Origin: Lachnospiraceae bacterium | GTDB lineage: Bacteria; Bacillota; Clostridia; Lachnospirales; Lachnospiraceae | Direction: 5' to 3' | NCBI GenBank assembly: GCA_009774145.1 | Contig: VSND01000006.1 | Location: forward strand, 16,240 to 80,239 | DNA: 64,000 bases | Shown here: in pieces, positions 1 to 8,351 of the stretch | How positions within the stretch are numbered: the first letter of the stretch is position 1 | Layout: each line of letters starts with the position of its first letter | Translations under genes and position numbers: made by a program | The notes under the pieces: generated by a model | Told to the model about the DNA's origin: nothing | Databases searched by the model: none | Seen by the model: the letters and a program-made list of their open reading frames with translations, nothing else

Positions 1-225
1 GACCTGTTCAAAATTGCTGTATATGGTAGAAGCCCTGTCCAGATACAGACGGGCACGCTCCAGATCGCCTTTCAGCTGATATTCCTTTCCCATCCGGTAG
101 TATTTCTCCGACAGCTTTGACAGCTCTGTCATTTCCCGGTGAGGCGCTGCCTGCGGCAGTGCGTCTTCTCCGGCGGCCTCCTTGCCGGATTTTCCGGAAA
201 ACAGTCCTTTTAAAAAACCAGCCAT
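1..225 (-). CDS. N-terminal fragment of a TPR-like hypothetical protein (cut by left edge)
   Basis: Only the first 75 codons are inside the window; the gene continues beyond base 1. The ATG at 225 follows AGGAGGAG at 233-240 with a 7-base spacer, which fixes the start. The protein starts MAGFLKGLFSG, has a Gly/Ser/Ala-rich linker to about residue 30, then an amphipathic helical stretch containing YYRMGKEYQLKGDLERARL, which has the residue pattern of a tetratricopeptide helix pair. I see no signal peptide. Function unknown; a TPR scaffold is an inference from about 40 residues. Confidence 0.7.
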   Translation of the reverse strand, partial: MAGFLKGLFSGKSGKEAAGEDALPQAAPHREMTELSKLSEKYYRMGKEYQLKGDLERARLYLDRASTIYSNFEQV

Positions 226-286
226 ATGCTTTCTCCTCCTGTTTCTTCCTGATATTTTCCATATAAGTATGATACAGAAAATCGTA

Positions 287-2428
287 TCATACTTTCATCG
301 TCAGCGCAATCCGCTTTTTCGCCGGATCCACGCTGATGACCTTCACTTCCACGATATCGCCGACCTTCACGACCTCCAGAGGATGTTTGATATAGCGGTC
401 GCACATCTGGGAGATATGAACCAGTCCGTCCTGATGAACGCCGATGTCCACAAACGCGCCAAAATCGATAATGTTGCGCACGGTTCCTTTCAGCACCATG
501 CCCGGCGTCAGATCCTTCATATCCAGCACGTCGCTTCGGAGCACCGGGCGGGGCATCTCGTCTCTGGGATCCCTTGCCGGCTTCTCCAGCTCCGCGATGA
601 TGTCCTTCAGCGTCAGTTCCCCGACTCCCAGTTCCTCTGCCGTCTGCTTCGGTTTACCGACCTTTCTGGAGATTCCCTTCAGACCGCCGCCTGTGATATC
701 TTCTGCAGAATATCCAAGGGAAGTGAGAAGCTTCATGGCCGCCTCATAACTCTCCGGATGCACGCTGGTCGTATCCAGCGGATTGGTCCCGCCTGTGATG
801 CGCAGGAAGCCTGCACACTGTTCATATGCCTTCGGTCCCAGTTTCGGCACCTTCAAAAGCTGCCGGCGGTCCGCAAATCGTCCATTGGCTTCCCGGTATG
901 CCACAATGTTTTTCGCCAGCGTCTTTGTAATGCCGGAGATGTATTCCAGAAGGGGCGCTGACGCCGTATTCAGGTCCACGCCCACTTTATTTACCGAATC
1001 CTCCACAACGCCGCCCAGCGCTTCACTTAAGCGCTTCTGGTTCATGTCGTGCTGGTACTGCCCCACGCCGATGGCCTTGGGATCGATCTTCACAAGCTCC
1101 GCCAGCGGATCCTGCAGTCTCCTTGCAATCGACGCAGCGCTCCTTTGTCCCACGTCAAAATTCGGAAATTCCTCCGTCGCCAGTTTGCTTGCAGAATACA
1201 CAGATGCGCCTGCCTCACTGACGATCACGTACTGCACCTTCTGCGGAATCTCCTTGAAAAGCTCCACGATAATCTGTTCGGACTCTCTGGACGCCGTGCC
1301 GTTTCCAAGGGAGATCAGCGTAATATTGTATTTCTCAATCAGCTTTTTCAAAGTCGTCTTTGCCTCTTTTACCTTATTCTGAGGCGCAGTAGGATAGATG
1401 ACTACCGTATCCAGCACTTTCCCGGTCGGATCCACCACCGCCAGCTTGCAGCCGGTGCGGAACGCCGGATCCCAGCCAAGAACCGTCTGCCCGGCAATGG
1501 GCGGCTGCATCAGAAGCTGCTCCAGATTCCTGCCGAACACCTGAATCGCGCCTTCCTCCGCCTGCTCCGTCAGGAGATTCCGGATCTCCCGCTCAATGGC
1601 CGGAGCGATCAGGCGTCCATAGCTGTCTGCGACCGTCTCTTTCAGCGCCCCGGAAGTATGCGGATTATCCCTTGTAATCACCTGCTTTTCCAGATAACGC
1701 AGAATCTTCTCTTCCGGCGCTTCGATCTTCACCGTCAAAAGTTTCTCTGCCTCTCCCCGGTTCAGCGCCAGGGTCCGGTGTCCCACCATTTTGTTCAGAG
1801 GCTGGCTGAAATGATAATAGGTCTCATAGACGGACTCCTGCTTCTCGTCCTTCGCCTCGGATGTAATCATTCCCTCTTTTAATGTCATATTGCGGATCCA
1901 GGTCCGGTAGTCGGCTTCATCCGAGATATTTTCCGCAATGATATCCTTTGCTCCCGCCAGCGCTTCCTCAACCGTCGTCACGCCCTTCTCTTCCGACAGA
2001 TAGCTCTTCGCCTCTTCCTGAAGCGGATTCTTCGTCATCTGCAGGAGAATGATGTTTGCCAGGCCTTCCAGTCCCTTTTCCTTTGCCATGGTGGCGCGGG
2101 TCCGGCGTTTGGGGCGGTAGGGGCGGTACAGGTCGTCCACTGCCACCTGCGTCTGGGCCGCCTCAATCTGGGCACGCAGTTCTTCCGTCAGTTTTCCCTG
2201 CTCCTCGATGCTGGACAAAACCTGCGCTTTCTTATCCTCCAGATTGCGCAGAGCGGTCAGACGCTCGTCCAGTTTCCGAAGCTGCTCGTCATTTAAAGCT
2301 CCGGTCACCTCCTTCCGGTATCGGGAGATAAAGGGAATCGTATTTCCCTCGTCGATCAGGTTTACGGCAGCTTCCACCTGCCATTTTTTCACCTGCAGTT
2401 CTTCGGTCAGTTTCTGTAAAATATCCAT
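287..2428 (-). CDS. tex: Tex-family S1 RNA-binding transcription accessory protein
   Basis: 713 residues, normal length for Tex. Order of domains seen: an N-terminal helical Tex domain, a YqgF/RNase H-like core near residues 320-445 (GWDPAFRTGCKLAVVDPTG then SLGNGTASRE), two helix-hairpin-helix segments near 495-560 (LLEYISGITKTLAKNIVAY; LLKVPKLGPKAYEQC), and a C-terminal S1 domain near 645-712 (GTVRNIIDFGAFVDIGVHQD). Tex binds nucleic acid and is linked to transcription fitness and ribosomal functions; the exact role in this organism is not shown by the sequence. AAGGAG lies just before the ATG. It seems to be transcribed alone or with the fragment downstream at 1-225. Confidence 0.96.
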   Translation of the reverse strand: MDILQKLTEELQVKKWQVEAAVNLIDEGNTIPFISRYRKEVTGALNDEQLRKLDERLTALRNLEDKKAQVLSSIEEQGKLTEELRAQIEAAQTQVAVDDLYRPYRPKRRTRATMAKEKGLEGLANIILLQMTKNPLQEEAKSYLSEEKGVTTVEEALAGAKDIIAENISDEADYRTWIRNMTLKEGMITSEAKDEKQESVYETYYHFSQPLNKMVGHRTLALNRGEAEKLLTVKIEAPEEKILRYLEKQVITRDNPHTSGALKETVADSYGRLIAPAIEREIRNLLTEQAEEGAIQVFGRNLEQLLMQPPIAGQTVLGWDPAFRTGCKLAVVDPTGKVLDTVVIYPTAPQNKVKEAKTTLKKLIEKYNITLISLGNGTASRESEQIIVELFKEIPQKVQYVIVSEAGASVYSASKLATEEFPNFDVGQRSAASIARRLQDPLAELVKIDPKAIGVGQYQHDMNQKRLSEALGGVVEDSVNKVGVDLNTASAPLLEYISGITKTLAKNIVAYREANGRFADRRQLLKVPKLGPKAYEQCAGFLRITGGTNPLDTTSVHPESYEAAMKLLTSLGYSAEDITGGGLKGISRKVGKPKQTAEELGVGELTLKDIIAELEKPARDPRDEMPRPVLRSDVLDMKDLTPGMVLKGTVRNIIDFGAFVDIGVHQDGLVHISQMCDRYIKHPLEVVKVGDIVEVKVISVDPAKKRIALTMKV

Positions 2429-2517
2429 GCTGCTCCTTTATGTTTCCAAAACAGATTTTTTATCATACGCTTCATATTATATACGAAATCTCCCACTTCT
2501 GCAATCGGATCAGTAAT

Positions 2518-2702
2518 TCATTGCCGACTGGTCAGACACCATTCCATCAGCTTCTGGTTGCCCGTATTGTATATGATCTCTCCGGATACCTGTATTCCAG
2601 TTTTTCCTGAAGCATCATTTCCCACAACTACAGTCAGTGGGGAGAACTCCATCTGGACTGATTTAATGTTTTAAAATTGTCTATCTCCAGCCTGCACAGC
2701 AT
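2518..2702 (-). pseudogene. Remnant of a RecF/OLD-like AAA ATPase
   Basis: On the minus strand, an ATG at 2702 opens with MLCRLEIDNFKTLNQ, the usual start of RecF/OLD-like ATPases. The frame is then lost within a few codons and continues one base away as QMEFSPLTVVVGNDASGKT, a Walker A motif, before ending at a stop at 2518-2520. A single missing base near 2660 explains the frame change. The normal text after Walker A is replaced by about 30 unrelated residues, so most of the gene has been deleted. This is a decayed gene; no product is expected. Confidence 0.75.
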
Positions 2703-2957
2703 TCCTGTCACTCCTTCTTCAAATGTCTACTGACTATTTTATCCAATTCTCCCTCTTCAGGCAAGGAATATTTATTACAAATACCTTACAAATCAGACAT
2801 CAATCCAAAATCGTACACCTTACGGTCTCTTCATCAGCGGGAATTGGTACAGGCCTATATAAAGGGAATGCCGGAAAAAATAATACACTGACAAACACGC
2901 AGTCAAAAGAGTCATGAACATTGTTTTTCACGGCTCCTTTTGCCGCAAAAATTTTAT

Positions 2958-2986
2958 TTGTACAATGAAACACCGCATGATAAAAT
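2958..2986 (+). promoter_or_regulatory. Sigma-A-type promoter of the AAA-ATPase gene
   Basis: TTGTAC at 2958-2963, a 17-base spacer, and TAAAAT at 2981-2986. The predicted start of transcription is about 33 bases before the ATG at 3026. Confidence 0.65.
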
Positions 2987-3025
2987 AAAACCACCATAAA
3001 ACCGTTCGAAAGGAGTAAATGCAGG

Positions 3026-4729
3026 ATGAGTATAAGACTGCCACTGGGCATTGACGGTTTCAGAAAACTCCGTACCAGCAACTGCTACTATATCGATAAA
3101 ACCGGATTTATAGAGGAGCTTCTGGAAGAAACCTTTTCCGTAAATCTGATCACACGCCCCAGACGTTTTGGTAAGACTCTGACCATGAGCATGCTTTCCG
3201 AGTTTTTTGACATTCGAAAAGACAGCCGCTCTATTTTCGAGGGGCTGCAGATTACTGCCTGCACAGATCTCTGCAGGCAATGGATGAACCAGTGGCCGGT
3301 ATTGTTTCTGACTTTAAAGGATATTCAGGGCAGTACCTTTGAAGAAGCCTTTGATCTACTGCAGTTTACCGTCTCTTCTCTGTGTATGGAGCATGATTAT
3401 CTGGAAAGCAGTGAAAAAGTAAAGAATGCGGACAAAAAGATATTCGCCAGGCTTCTGAATCAGGAAGGCACCCGTTCAGACATCAGGGCTTCCCTCGTCA
3501 TACTTACGCGTATGATGGAAGCCCATCACGGAAAGCCTGTCATCCTTTTGATCGACGAATATGATGTGCCACTCGCCAAGGCAAGTGACAATGGTTATTA
3601 TGAACCAATGCTGAACATCATACGCAGCTTTCTGGGCATGGCATGGAAAACAAATCCTTCTCTCCAATTCGCCGTGATCACAGGCTGTCTGCGAATCGCA
3701 AAAGAAAGCATCTTCACCGGAGCAAACAATTTTATATCGAGATCCATATCGGACATATGGTATAATCGGTACTTTGGTTTCTCTGAACAGGAGGTCGCAT
3801 ACCTGCTGCAGCACATAGAACCGGAAAAGCCGCTCAATGAATCCCAGGCGCTCTCTGATATCAAACGCTGGTATGACGGCTATCTCTTCGGGGGCCGTGA
3901 AATATACTGTCCCTGGGACGTCATCAACCATGTCAACATGCTGCAAAAAGACCCGGATGCACCTCCTTCCAGCTACTGGAAAGACACCAGCCACAACCAG
4001 ATCATCCGCCGTTTTATTGACCGGAAAGATATTTCTGTAAACGACAGATTTGAGGTACTTTTGTCCGGAAACACCATACAGGAACCGGTATCCGAAGACC
4101 TGACTTATGATTTTGACCAGTCCTCAGAGAAAAATCTGTGGAGCATCCTGTACCTGACCGGATATCTGACACAGACCTCTCCCAGACTTTTTCCGGAAGG
4201 TTTCTGTCTGGAAAATGGAAAGACCGCCCTTCGCATTCCCAACGAAGAAGTACGGACGATCTTTGCCGAAACCGTGGCAAAATGGTTTACAGACACAGTC
4301 ATATCCTGCGACCGGAGTGAACTTTTTCAGGCATGGTGGAACGGTGATGAGAAAAAGCTGACGCAGGAACTTACGGACATCCTGTTCACAACCATCAGCT
4401 ATTTCGACTATCGGGAAGATTATTATCATGCTTTCACTGCCGGACTTTTTGCCGGTGCCGGCTACGAAGTCGCTTCCAACTCGGAACAGGGAACCGGTCG
4501 GCCAGATATTCTGATCAAGGATCGACACAACCGCCGTGCCATCATCATTGAAACCAAACGTTCCAGAAAGGAATCCCATATGCCGGATGACTGCCTGAAT
4601 GCATTGAAACAGATCCGACAACGGCAATATGCAAGCGGTCTTTTGAAAGGGTACCAGACGATCCTCTGCTACGGAGCCGCCTTTTTTGAAAAGAAATGCC
4701 TCATAAAACTTGATGTTCCGGAAATTTAA
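3026..4729 (+). CDS. AAA-ATPase-like / PD-(D/E)XK nuclease family protein
   Basis: 567 residues, typical for the widespread PF09820 (AAA-ATPase_like) plus PF08011 (PDDEXK_9) architecture common in gut Clostridia and Bacteroidia. Seen: the conserved N-terminal phrase IDGFRKLRTSNCYYIDKT, Walker A RRFGKT (46-51), Walker B LIDEYD (175-180), a conserved TGCLRIAKESIFTGANN segment (about 219-235), and a C-terminal nuclease fold with GRPD (491-494) followed by ETK (about 509-511), giving the D...ExK catalytic pattern. AAGGAG lies ten bases before the ATG. The gene stands alone with its own promoter and terminator. Its cellular role is not established; a genome-maintenance or conflict role is only inference. 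A broken paralogue lies at 19827-20631. Confidence 0.9.
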   Translation: MSIRLPLGIDGFRKLRTSNCYYIDKTGFIEELLEETFSVNLITRPRRFGKTLTMSMLSEFFDIRKDSRSIFEGLQITACTDLCRQWMNQWPVLFLTLKDIQGSTFEEAFDLLQFTVSSLCMEHDYLESSEKVKNADKKIFARLLNQEGTRSDIRASLVILTRMMEAHHGKPVILLIDEYDVPLAKASDNGYYEPMLNIIRSFLGMAWKTNPSLQFAVITGCLRIAKESIFTGANNFISRSISDIWYNRYFGFSEQEVAYLLQHIEPEKPLNESQALSDIKRWYDGYLFGGREIYCPWDVINHVNMLQKDPDAPPSSYWKDTSHNQIIRRFIDRKDISVNDRFEVLLSGNTIQEPVSEDLTYDFDQSSEKNLWSILYLTGYLTQTSPRLFPEGFCLENGKTALRIPNEEVRTIFAETVAKWFTDTVISCDRSELFQAWWNGDEKKLTQELTDILFTTISYFDYREDYYHAFTAGLFAGAGYEVASNSEQGTGRPDILIKDRHNRRAIIIETKRSRKESHMPDDCLNALKQIRQRQYASGLLKGYQTILCYGAAFFEKKCLIKLDVPEI

Positions 4730-4736
4730 AACTGCA

Positions 4737-4804
4737 AAAAATGCGATTCTGCCCGTGTGCTTCACTCCATACAGGTGCTCCGCATGCAGACAGAATCGCA
4801 TTTT
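4737..4804. terminator. Bidirectional terminator hairpin
   Basis: AAAATGCGATTCTG at 4737-4751 is complementary to CAGAATCGCATTTT at 4791-4804, with A and T runs at both ends. It lies between two convergent genes, so it can serve both. Confidence 0.75.
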
Positions 4805-4820
4805 GTTCCGTTCCGGCTTT

Positions 4821-5423
4821 TTAATCCAGCACGCCCTTAATGGCTGCCAGAAATTCATCATATTCTTCAAATGCCGGAATATCCGGATTATCCTTCCGGA
4901 TCTGCTCCGTACTCCGGAAAAGGAATCCTGCTTTTCCCGCTTTCATCATCCCCAGATCGTTGTAGCTGTCTCCTGCCGCAATGGTCTGAAAGCCTGCGGA
5001 CTGCAGCGCCTTCACCGTAGTCAGCTTGGAATTCGCCACCCGCATCTGATAACCGGTGATCGCTCCGTCCGGCGCCACTTTCAGGCTGTTGCAGAACAGC
5101 GTCGGCCAGTCAAGTTTCTCCATCAGAGGCTTTGCAAACTCCGTGAAAGTATCGCTCAGGATCAGCACCTGCGTCAGCGTCCGCAGCTCATCCAGAAATT
5201 CCTTCGCTCCGGGAAGGGGATCAATACCGGCGATGGTCTTCTGGATCTCCTTCAGTCCAAGACCATGTTCCTTTAAAATATTCAGCCGGTAGTTCATCAG
5301 CTTGTCATAATCCGGCTCATCTCTGGTCGTCTTCTTCAGCTCCGGAATTCCGGCGGCTTCTGAAAAAGCAATCCAGATCTCCGGCACCAGCACGCCTTCC
5401 AGATCCAAACATACGATATCCAT
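4821..5423 (-). CDS. thrH: ThrH-type phosphoserine phosphatase / homoserine phosphotransferase
   Basis: 200 residues, HAD superfamily. Closely resembles Pseudomonas ThrH across its length: it opens MDIVCLDLEGVLVPEIWIAF, with the HAD nucleophile motif D7-L-E9, motif II ILSDTF near residue 90, and motif IV GDSYND near 152. ThrH removes phosphate from phosphoserine and can pass it to homoserine, giving phosphohomoserine for threonine synthesis. It lies 19 bases downstream of hom (homoserine dehydrogenase) on the same strand, which supports the homoserine phosphotransferase role; no thrB was seen in this window. The serine phosphatase activity is equally possible and cannot be separated from sequence. 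Confidence 0.9.
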   Translation of the reverse strand: MDIVCLDLEGVLVPEIWIAFSEAAGIPELKKTTRDEPDYDKLMNYRLNILKEHGLGLKEIQKTIAGIDPLPGAKEFLDELRTLTQVLILSDTFTEFAKPLMEKLDWPTLFCNSLKVAPDGAITGYQMRVANSKLTTVKALQSAGFQTIAAGDSYNDLGMMKAGKAGFLFRSTEQIRKDNPDIPAFEEYDEFLAAIKGVLD

Positions 5424-5442
5424 AATAATAACTCCTCCGTCT

Positions 5443-6639
5443 CTAGCCTTCCACCCGGATCATGCTGATGATCTGTGCACCCTTTGCCTTTTCGACGAAT
5501 TCCGCCTCCGTCATCACCGGCGTGATAAATCCGATCTCACCGGAGATTCCTGCATGAATCCTCTCTCCGTCGCCGAACAGCTTCTCCGGCTCCGCATCCG
5601 ATTTCATACGGATGAAGAATCTTCTGGTCATCTGCTCCATGGGTGCAAGTGTAAGTTTCTCCGGATCCCAGAACAGGGTGATGATCTTGCCCAGATGCCT
5701 TGCTGCATCCACCATGTCGCCGGCTACCGCGCTGGCAGTGGGCAGTTTGCCCGCCCCGCTTCCATAAAACATGGAATTCCCCAGCATGTTTCCTTTGACA
5801 AAGACAGCATTAAACACATCATTGACCACATAGAGCGGATGCTCTCTGTGCACCAGAGCCGGACTCACCATGGCGCAGTAGGTGTCCCCTGTTTTCCTGC
5901 TGATGGCAAGCAGCTTAATGGAACGGTTCAGCTTTTTCGCATACAGAAAATCTTCCGATGTGATCTTCGTGATCCCTTCCGTATAGATATCATGAAAATC
6001 CACCTGATTGCCGCTGGCCAGAGAAGTCAGGATCGCGATCTTACGGCAGGCATCCCAGCCTTCCACATCCGCCTCCGGATGCAGCTCCGCATAACCTTTG
6101 TCCTGTGCTTCCTTCAGCACATCCATATAATCCAGTCCCTCCCGATCCATCTTCGTCAGCATGTAATTGGTCGTTCCGTTCAGGATGCCGGACACTTCCA
6201 GAATCACATCCGCTGTCAGCGACGAATTCAATGGACGGATAATCGGGATTCCGCCGCCCACGCTTGCCTCGAACAGGTAGTTCACCTGATGATCTTTGGC
6301 AATCTGAATCAGTTCTGCACCATGTTCTGCCACCAGTTCTTTATTGGAAGTGCACACACTCTTGCCCGCTTCCAGGCAGCGTCTGGTAAACTCATACGCC
6401 GGATGCAGTCCGCCCATAACTTCTGCTACTATGCGGACTTCCTCATCCTTTATAATGTCCTCAAAATCGTGGGTCAGCACTTCCATGACCGGGTCCCCGG
6501 GAAATTCCCGCAGATCCAGCACATATTTAATGCGAAGTTCCTGCCCCACTTTTTTATCGATACTCTTTTCGTTGGTCCGGATCACTTCATAGACTCCGGA
6601 ACCAACCGTACCGTATCCCATAATCGCTACTTTTATCAT
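5443..6639 (-). CDS. hom: Homoserine dehydrogenase
   Basis: 398 residues. It makes homoserine from aspartate semialdehyde with NAD(P)H, the branch point to threonine and methionine. The Rossmann motif GYGTVGSGV lies at residues 8-16; the catalytic part contains GGGIPIIRPLNSSL and NGTTNYMLTKM, followed by ADVEGWDACRKIAIL. The length is shorter than hom proteins with a C-terminal ACT regulatory domain (about 430 residues), and the tail shows no complete ACT fold. The gene just upstream (6646-7089) encodes a separate ACT-domain protein, only 6 bases away. The order ACT protein-hom-thrH indicates one transcript. Confidence 0.96.
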   Translation of the reverse strand: MIKVAIMGYGTVGSGVYEVIRTNEKSIDKKVGQELRIKYVLDLREFPGDPVMEVLTHDFEDIIKDEEVRIVAEVMGGLHPAYEFTRRCLEAGKSVCTSNKELVAEHGAELIQIAKDHQVNYLFEASVGGGIPIIRPLNSSLTADVILEVSGILNGTTNYMLTKMDREGLDYMDVLKEAQDKGYAELHPEADVEGWDACRKIAILTSLASGNQVDFHDIYTEGITKITSEDFLYAKKLNRSIKLLAISRKTGDTYCAMVSPALVHREHPLYVVNDVFNAVFVKGNMLGNSMFYGSGAGKLPTASAVAGDMVDAARHLGKIITLFWDPEKLTLAPMEQMTRRFFIRMKSDAEPEKLFGDGERIHAGISGEIGFITPVMTEAEFVEKAKGAQIISMIRVEG

Positions 6640-6645
6640 TCGGTA

Positions 6646-7089
6646 TTACTCCCTGCCTAATATTTTGAGATAGTGTACGCCTTTCTGTTCTTCAATCTTC
6701 TGGATCATGAAAGAGACGTCTCCGGTTGTCGGTAACACTTCGATGCTTAGCGTCAGAGAAGCCACGCCGTTGATCGGTATACTCTGATGGATGGTCAGAA
6801 TGTTGGCTCCGAATTCCGCCACAATATTCAGTACCACGGACAAAAGCCCCGGCTCATCCTCCATCTGCAGGACGAAGGTGACGGTCTTCCCCTTCGCCTC
6901 ATCATGAAACGGAAAAATATCGTTCTGGTATTTGTAATAAGAGCTTCTGCTGATGCCGACCCGGTCCACCGCTTCCTGCACGGACAGGACACGTTCCGAG
7001 TCCAGAAGCCTTTTTGCTTCCACAACTTTCAGCAGCACTTCAGGTACCGCCTTCTCCCTGATTACAAAATACTTGCTCTTCTCCGCCAT
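6646..7089 (-). CDS. Stand-alone ACT-domain protein (PheB/UPF0735-like)
   Basis: 147 residues from the ATG at 7089; the longer frame starting at 7119 lies inside prfB and has no ribosome binding site, while GGAGGAG just before 7089 formed by the prfB end fits well. An N-terminal helical segment (about 10-65, including SVQEAVDRVGISRSSYYKY, helix-turn-helix-like) is followed by an ACT domain (about 70-145, VTFVLQMEDEPGLLSVVLN). ACT domains bind amino acids. Sitting directly before a hom gene that lacks its own ACT domain, it may act as the amino-acid sensor of homoserine synthesis; that is inference. Start codon overlaps the region just after the prfB stop. Confidence 0.88.
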   Translation of the reverse strand: MAEKSKYFVIREKAVPEVLLKVVEAKRLLDSERVLSVQEAVDRVGISRSSYYKYQNDIFPFHDEAKGKTVTFVLQMEDEPGLLSVVLNIVAEFGANILTIHQSIPINGVASLTLSIEVLPTTGDVSFMIQKIEEQKGVHYLKILGRE

Positions 7090-7091
7090 CT

Positions 7092-8208
7092 CTACTCCTC
7101 CGGCGTCCGATTGATCCACTTCAGATATGCATTGATAAACGGATCGATCTTACCATCCATAACACCATCCACATTGCTGACTTCTGCACTGGTCCGGTGA
7201 TCCTTCACCATCGTATAGGGCTGCATAACATAGGAACGGATCTGATTGCCCCATGCGATATCGCTCACTTCTCCGCGGATGCCGGACAGCTTCTCTGCCT
7301 GCTTCTGCTGCTCCAGAAGATACAGCTTCGCCTTCAGCATCTGCATGGCCTTATCCTTGTTCTGATGCTGGGACCGCTCGTTCTGGCACTGCACCACGAT
7401 TCCTGTGGGGATATGCGTAATACGGATGGCAGACGACGTCTTATTGATGTGCTGTCCGCCTGCGCCGCTGGAACGATACGTGTCTATACGCAGCTCATCG
7501 GGATTGATCTCAATGTCGATATCATCTTCAATATCCGGCATTACATCCAGAGAAACAAAGGAGGTCTGTCTCTTTCCCTGCGCATTGAAAGGCGAAATCC
7601 GCACCAGGCGGTGCACGCCTTTTTCCGATTTCAGATAACCGTATGCGTTCTCTCCGTTGACCTGAAAGGTCACGGATTTAATGCCCGCCTCGTCACCATC
7701 CAGACTGTCAAGGACTTCCACGGAAAATCCCTTCCGCTCCGCCCAGCGGGTATACATCCGGTACAGCATGCCTGCCCAGTCGCAGCTCTCCGTTCCCCCA
7801 GCTCCCGCGTTAAGCTTCAGGATCGCATTGTTCCGATCGTATTCGCCGGACAACAGCGTTTTAATCCGCATGGCTTCCAGCTTTTCTGCAAAATCATCCA
7901 GTTCTTCCTGGATCTCCGGGATCAGAGACGCGTCGTTCTCCTCATATCCCATCTCCAGCAGGGTCTCAATATCTTCATACTGCCCCTGCAGGCTTTCAAA
8001 CTTTTCTTTCTCTTCCTTGAGACTGTTCAGCTCTCTCATGCCCGCCTGGGAACGCTCTACTTCATCCCAGTAGCCGGGAGCTTCCATCTCTCTTTCCAGT
8101 TCTTCAATCCTGAGCGTCTTTCCAGCCAGGTTAAAGTGAATCCCTTAATTCTGTCAAGGGCTGTGCATAGTTGTTCAGTGTATACTTGAACTGATCCAGT
8201 TCTACCAC
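7092..8208 (-). CDS. prfB: Peptide chain release factor 2 with programmed +1 frameshift
   Basis: The start GTG is at 8208, seven bases after GAAGG. 25 codons (MVELDQFKYTLNNY...LRDSL) end at CTT TAA; the +1 frame then reads NLAGKTLRIEELE and continues to the stop at 7092, giving about 371 residues. The release motif GGQ is present in YRSSGAGGQHINKTSSA. RF2 frees peptides at UGA and UAA codons. secA lies 143 bases upstream on the same strand, the common secA-prfB order in Bacillota. An automatic caller would start this gene at 8087 and lose the regulatory first exon-like segment. Confidence 0.95.
8130..8146 (-). promoter_or_regulatory. prfB programmed +1 ribosomal frameshift site (CUU UAA C)
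   Basis: On the minus strand the slip codon CTT (8136-8134) is followed by an in-frame TAA (8133-8131) and C. AAGGGA (8146-8141) lies four bases before CTT and can act as the internal Shine-Dalgarno stimulator. Most described RF2 sites use UGA; here the stop is UAA, which RF1 also reads. Confidence 0.88.
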
Positions 8209-8232
8209 AACGACACCTTCTTTCTTATTTTA

Positions 8233-8317
8233 GTTCCGCATATGGCCTTCCCAGCCATATGCTGTTTTCGTTCCGCATATGGCCTTCCCAGCCATATGCT
8301 GTTTTAATTCCGCATAT
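8233..8317. repeat. Two and a third tandem copies of a 37-bp hairpin repeat
   Basis: A unit beginning GTTCCGCATATGGC occurs at 8233-8268 and again at 8270-8305, with a truncated third at 8307-8317. Each full unit holds an 8-bp perfect stem, CATATGGC and GCCATATG, around a 7-base loop. The array fills the space between secA and prfB. It may shape or partially terminate the secA-prfB transcript; no U-run follows on the minus strand that would make it a classical terminator. Confidence 0.85.
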
Positions 8318-8351
8318 ACCCCTCCATTGCACGGACGGACACCTGCTGTCT

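Noticed and set aside
8233..8317. Intrinsic terminator of secA
   Set aside because: The hairpins lack a following U-run on the minus strand; kept as a repeat instead.
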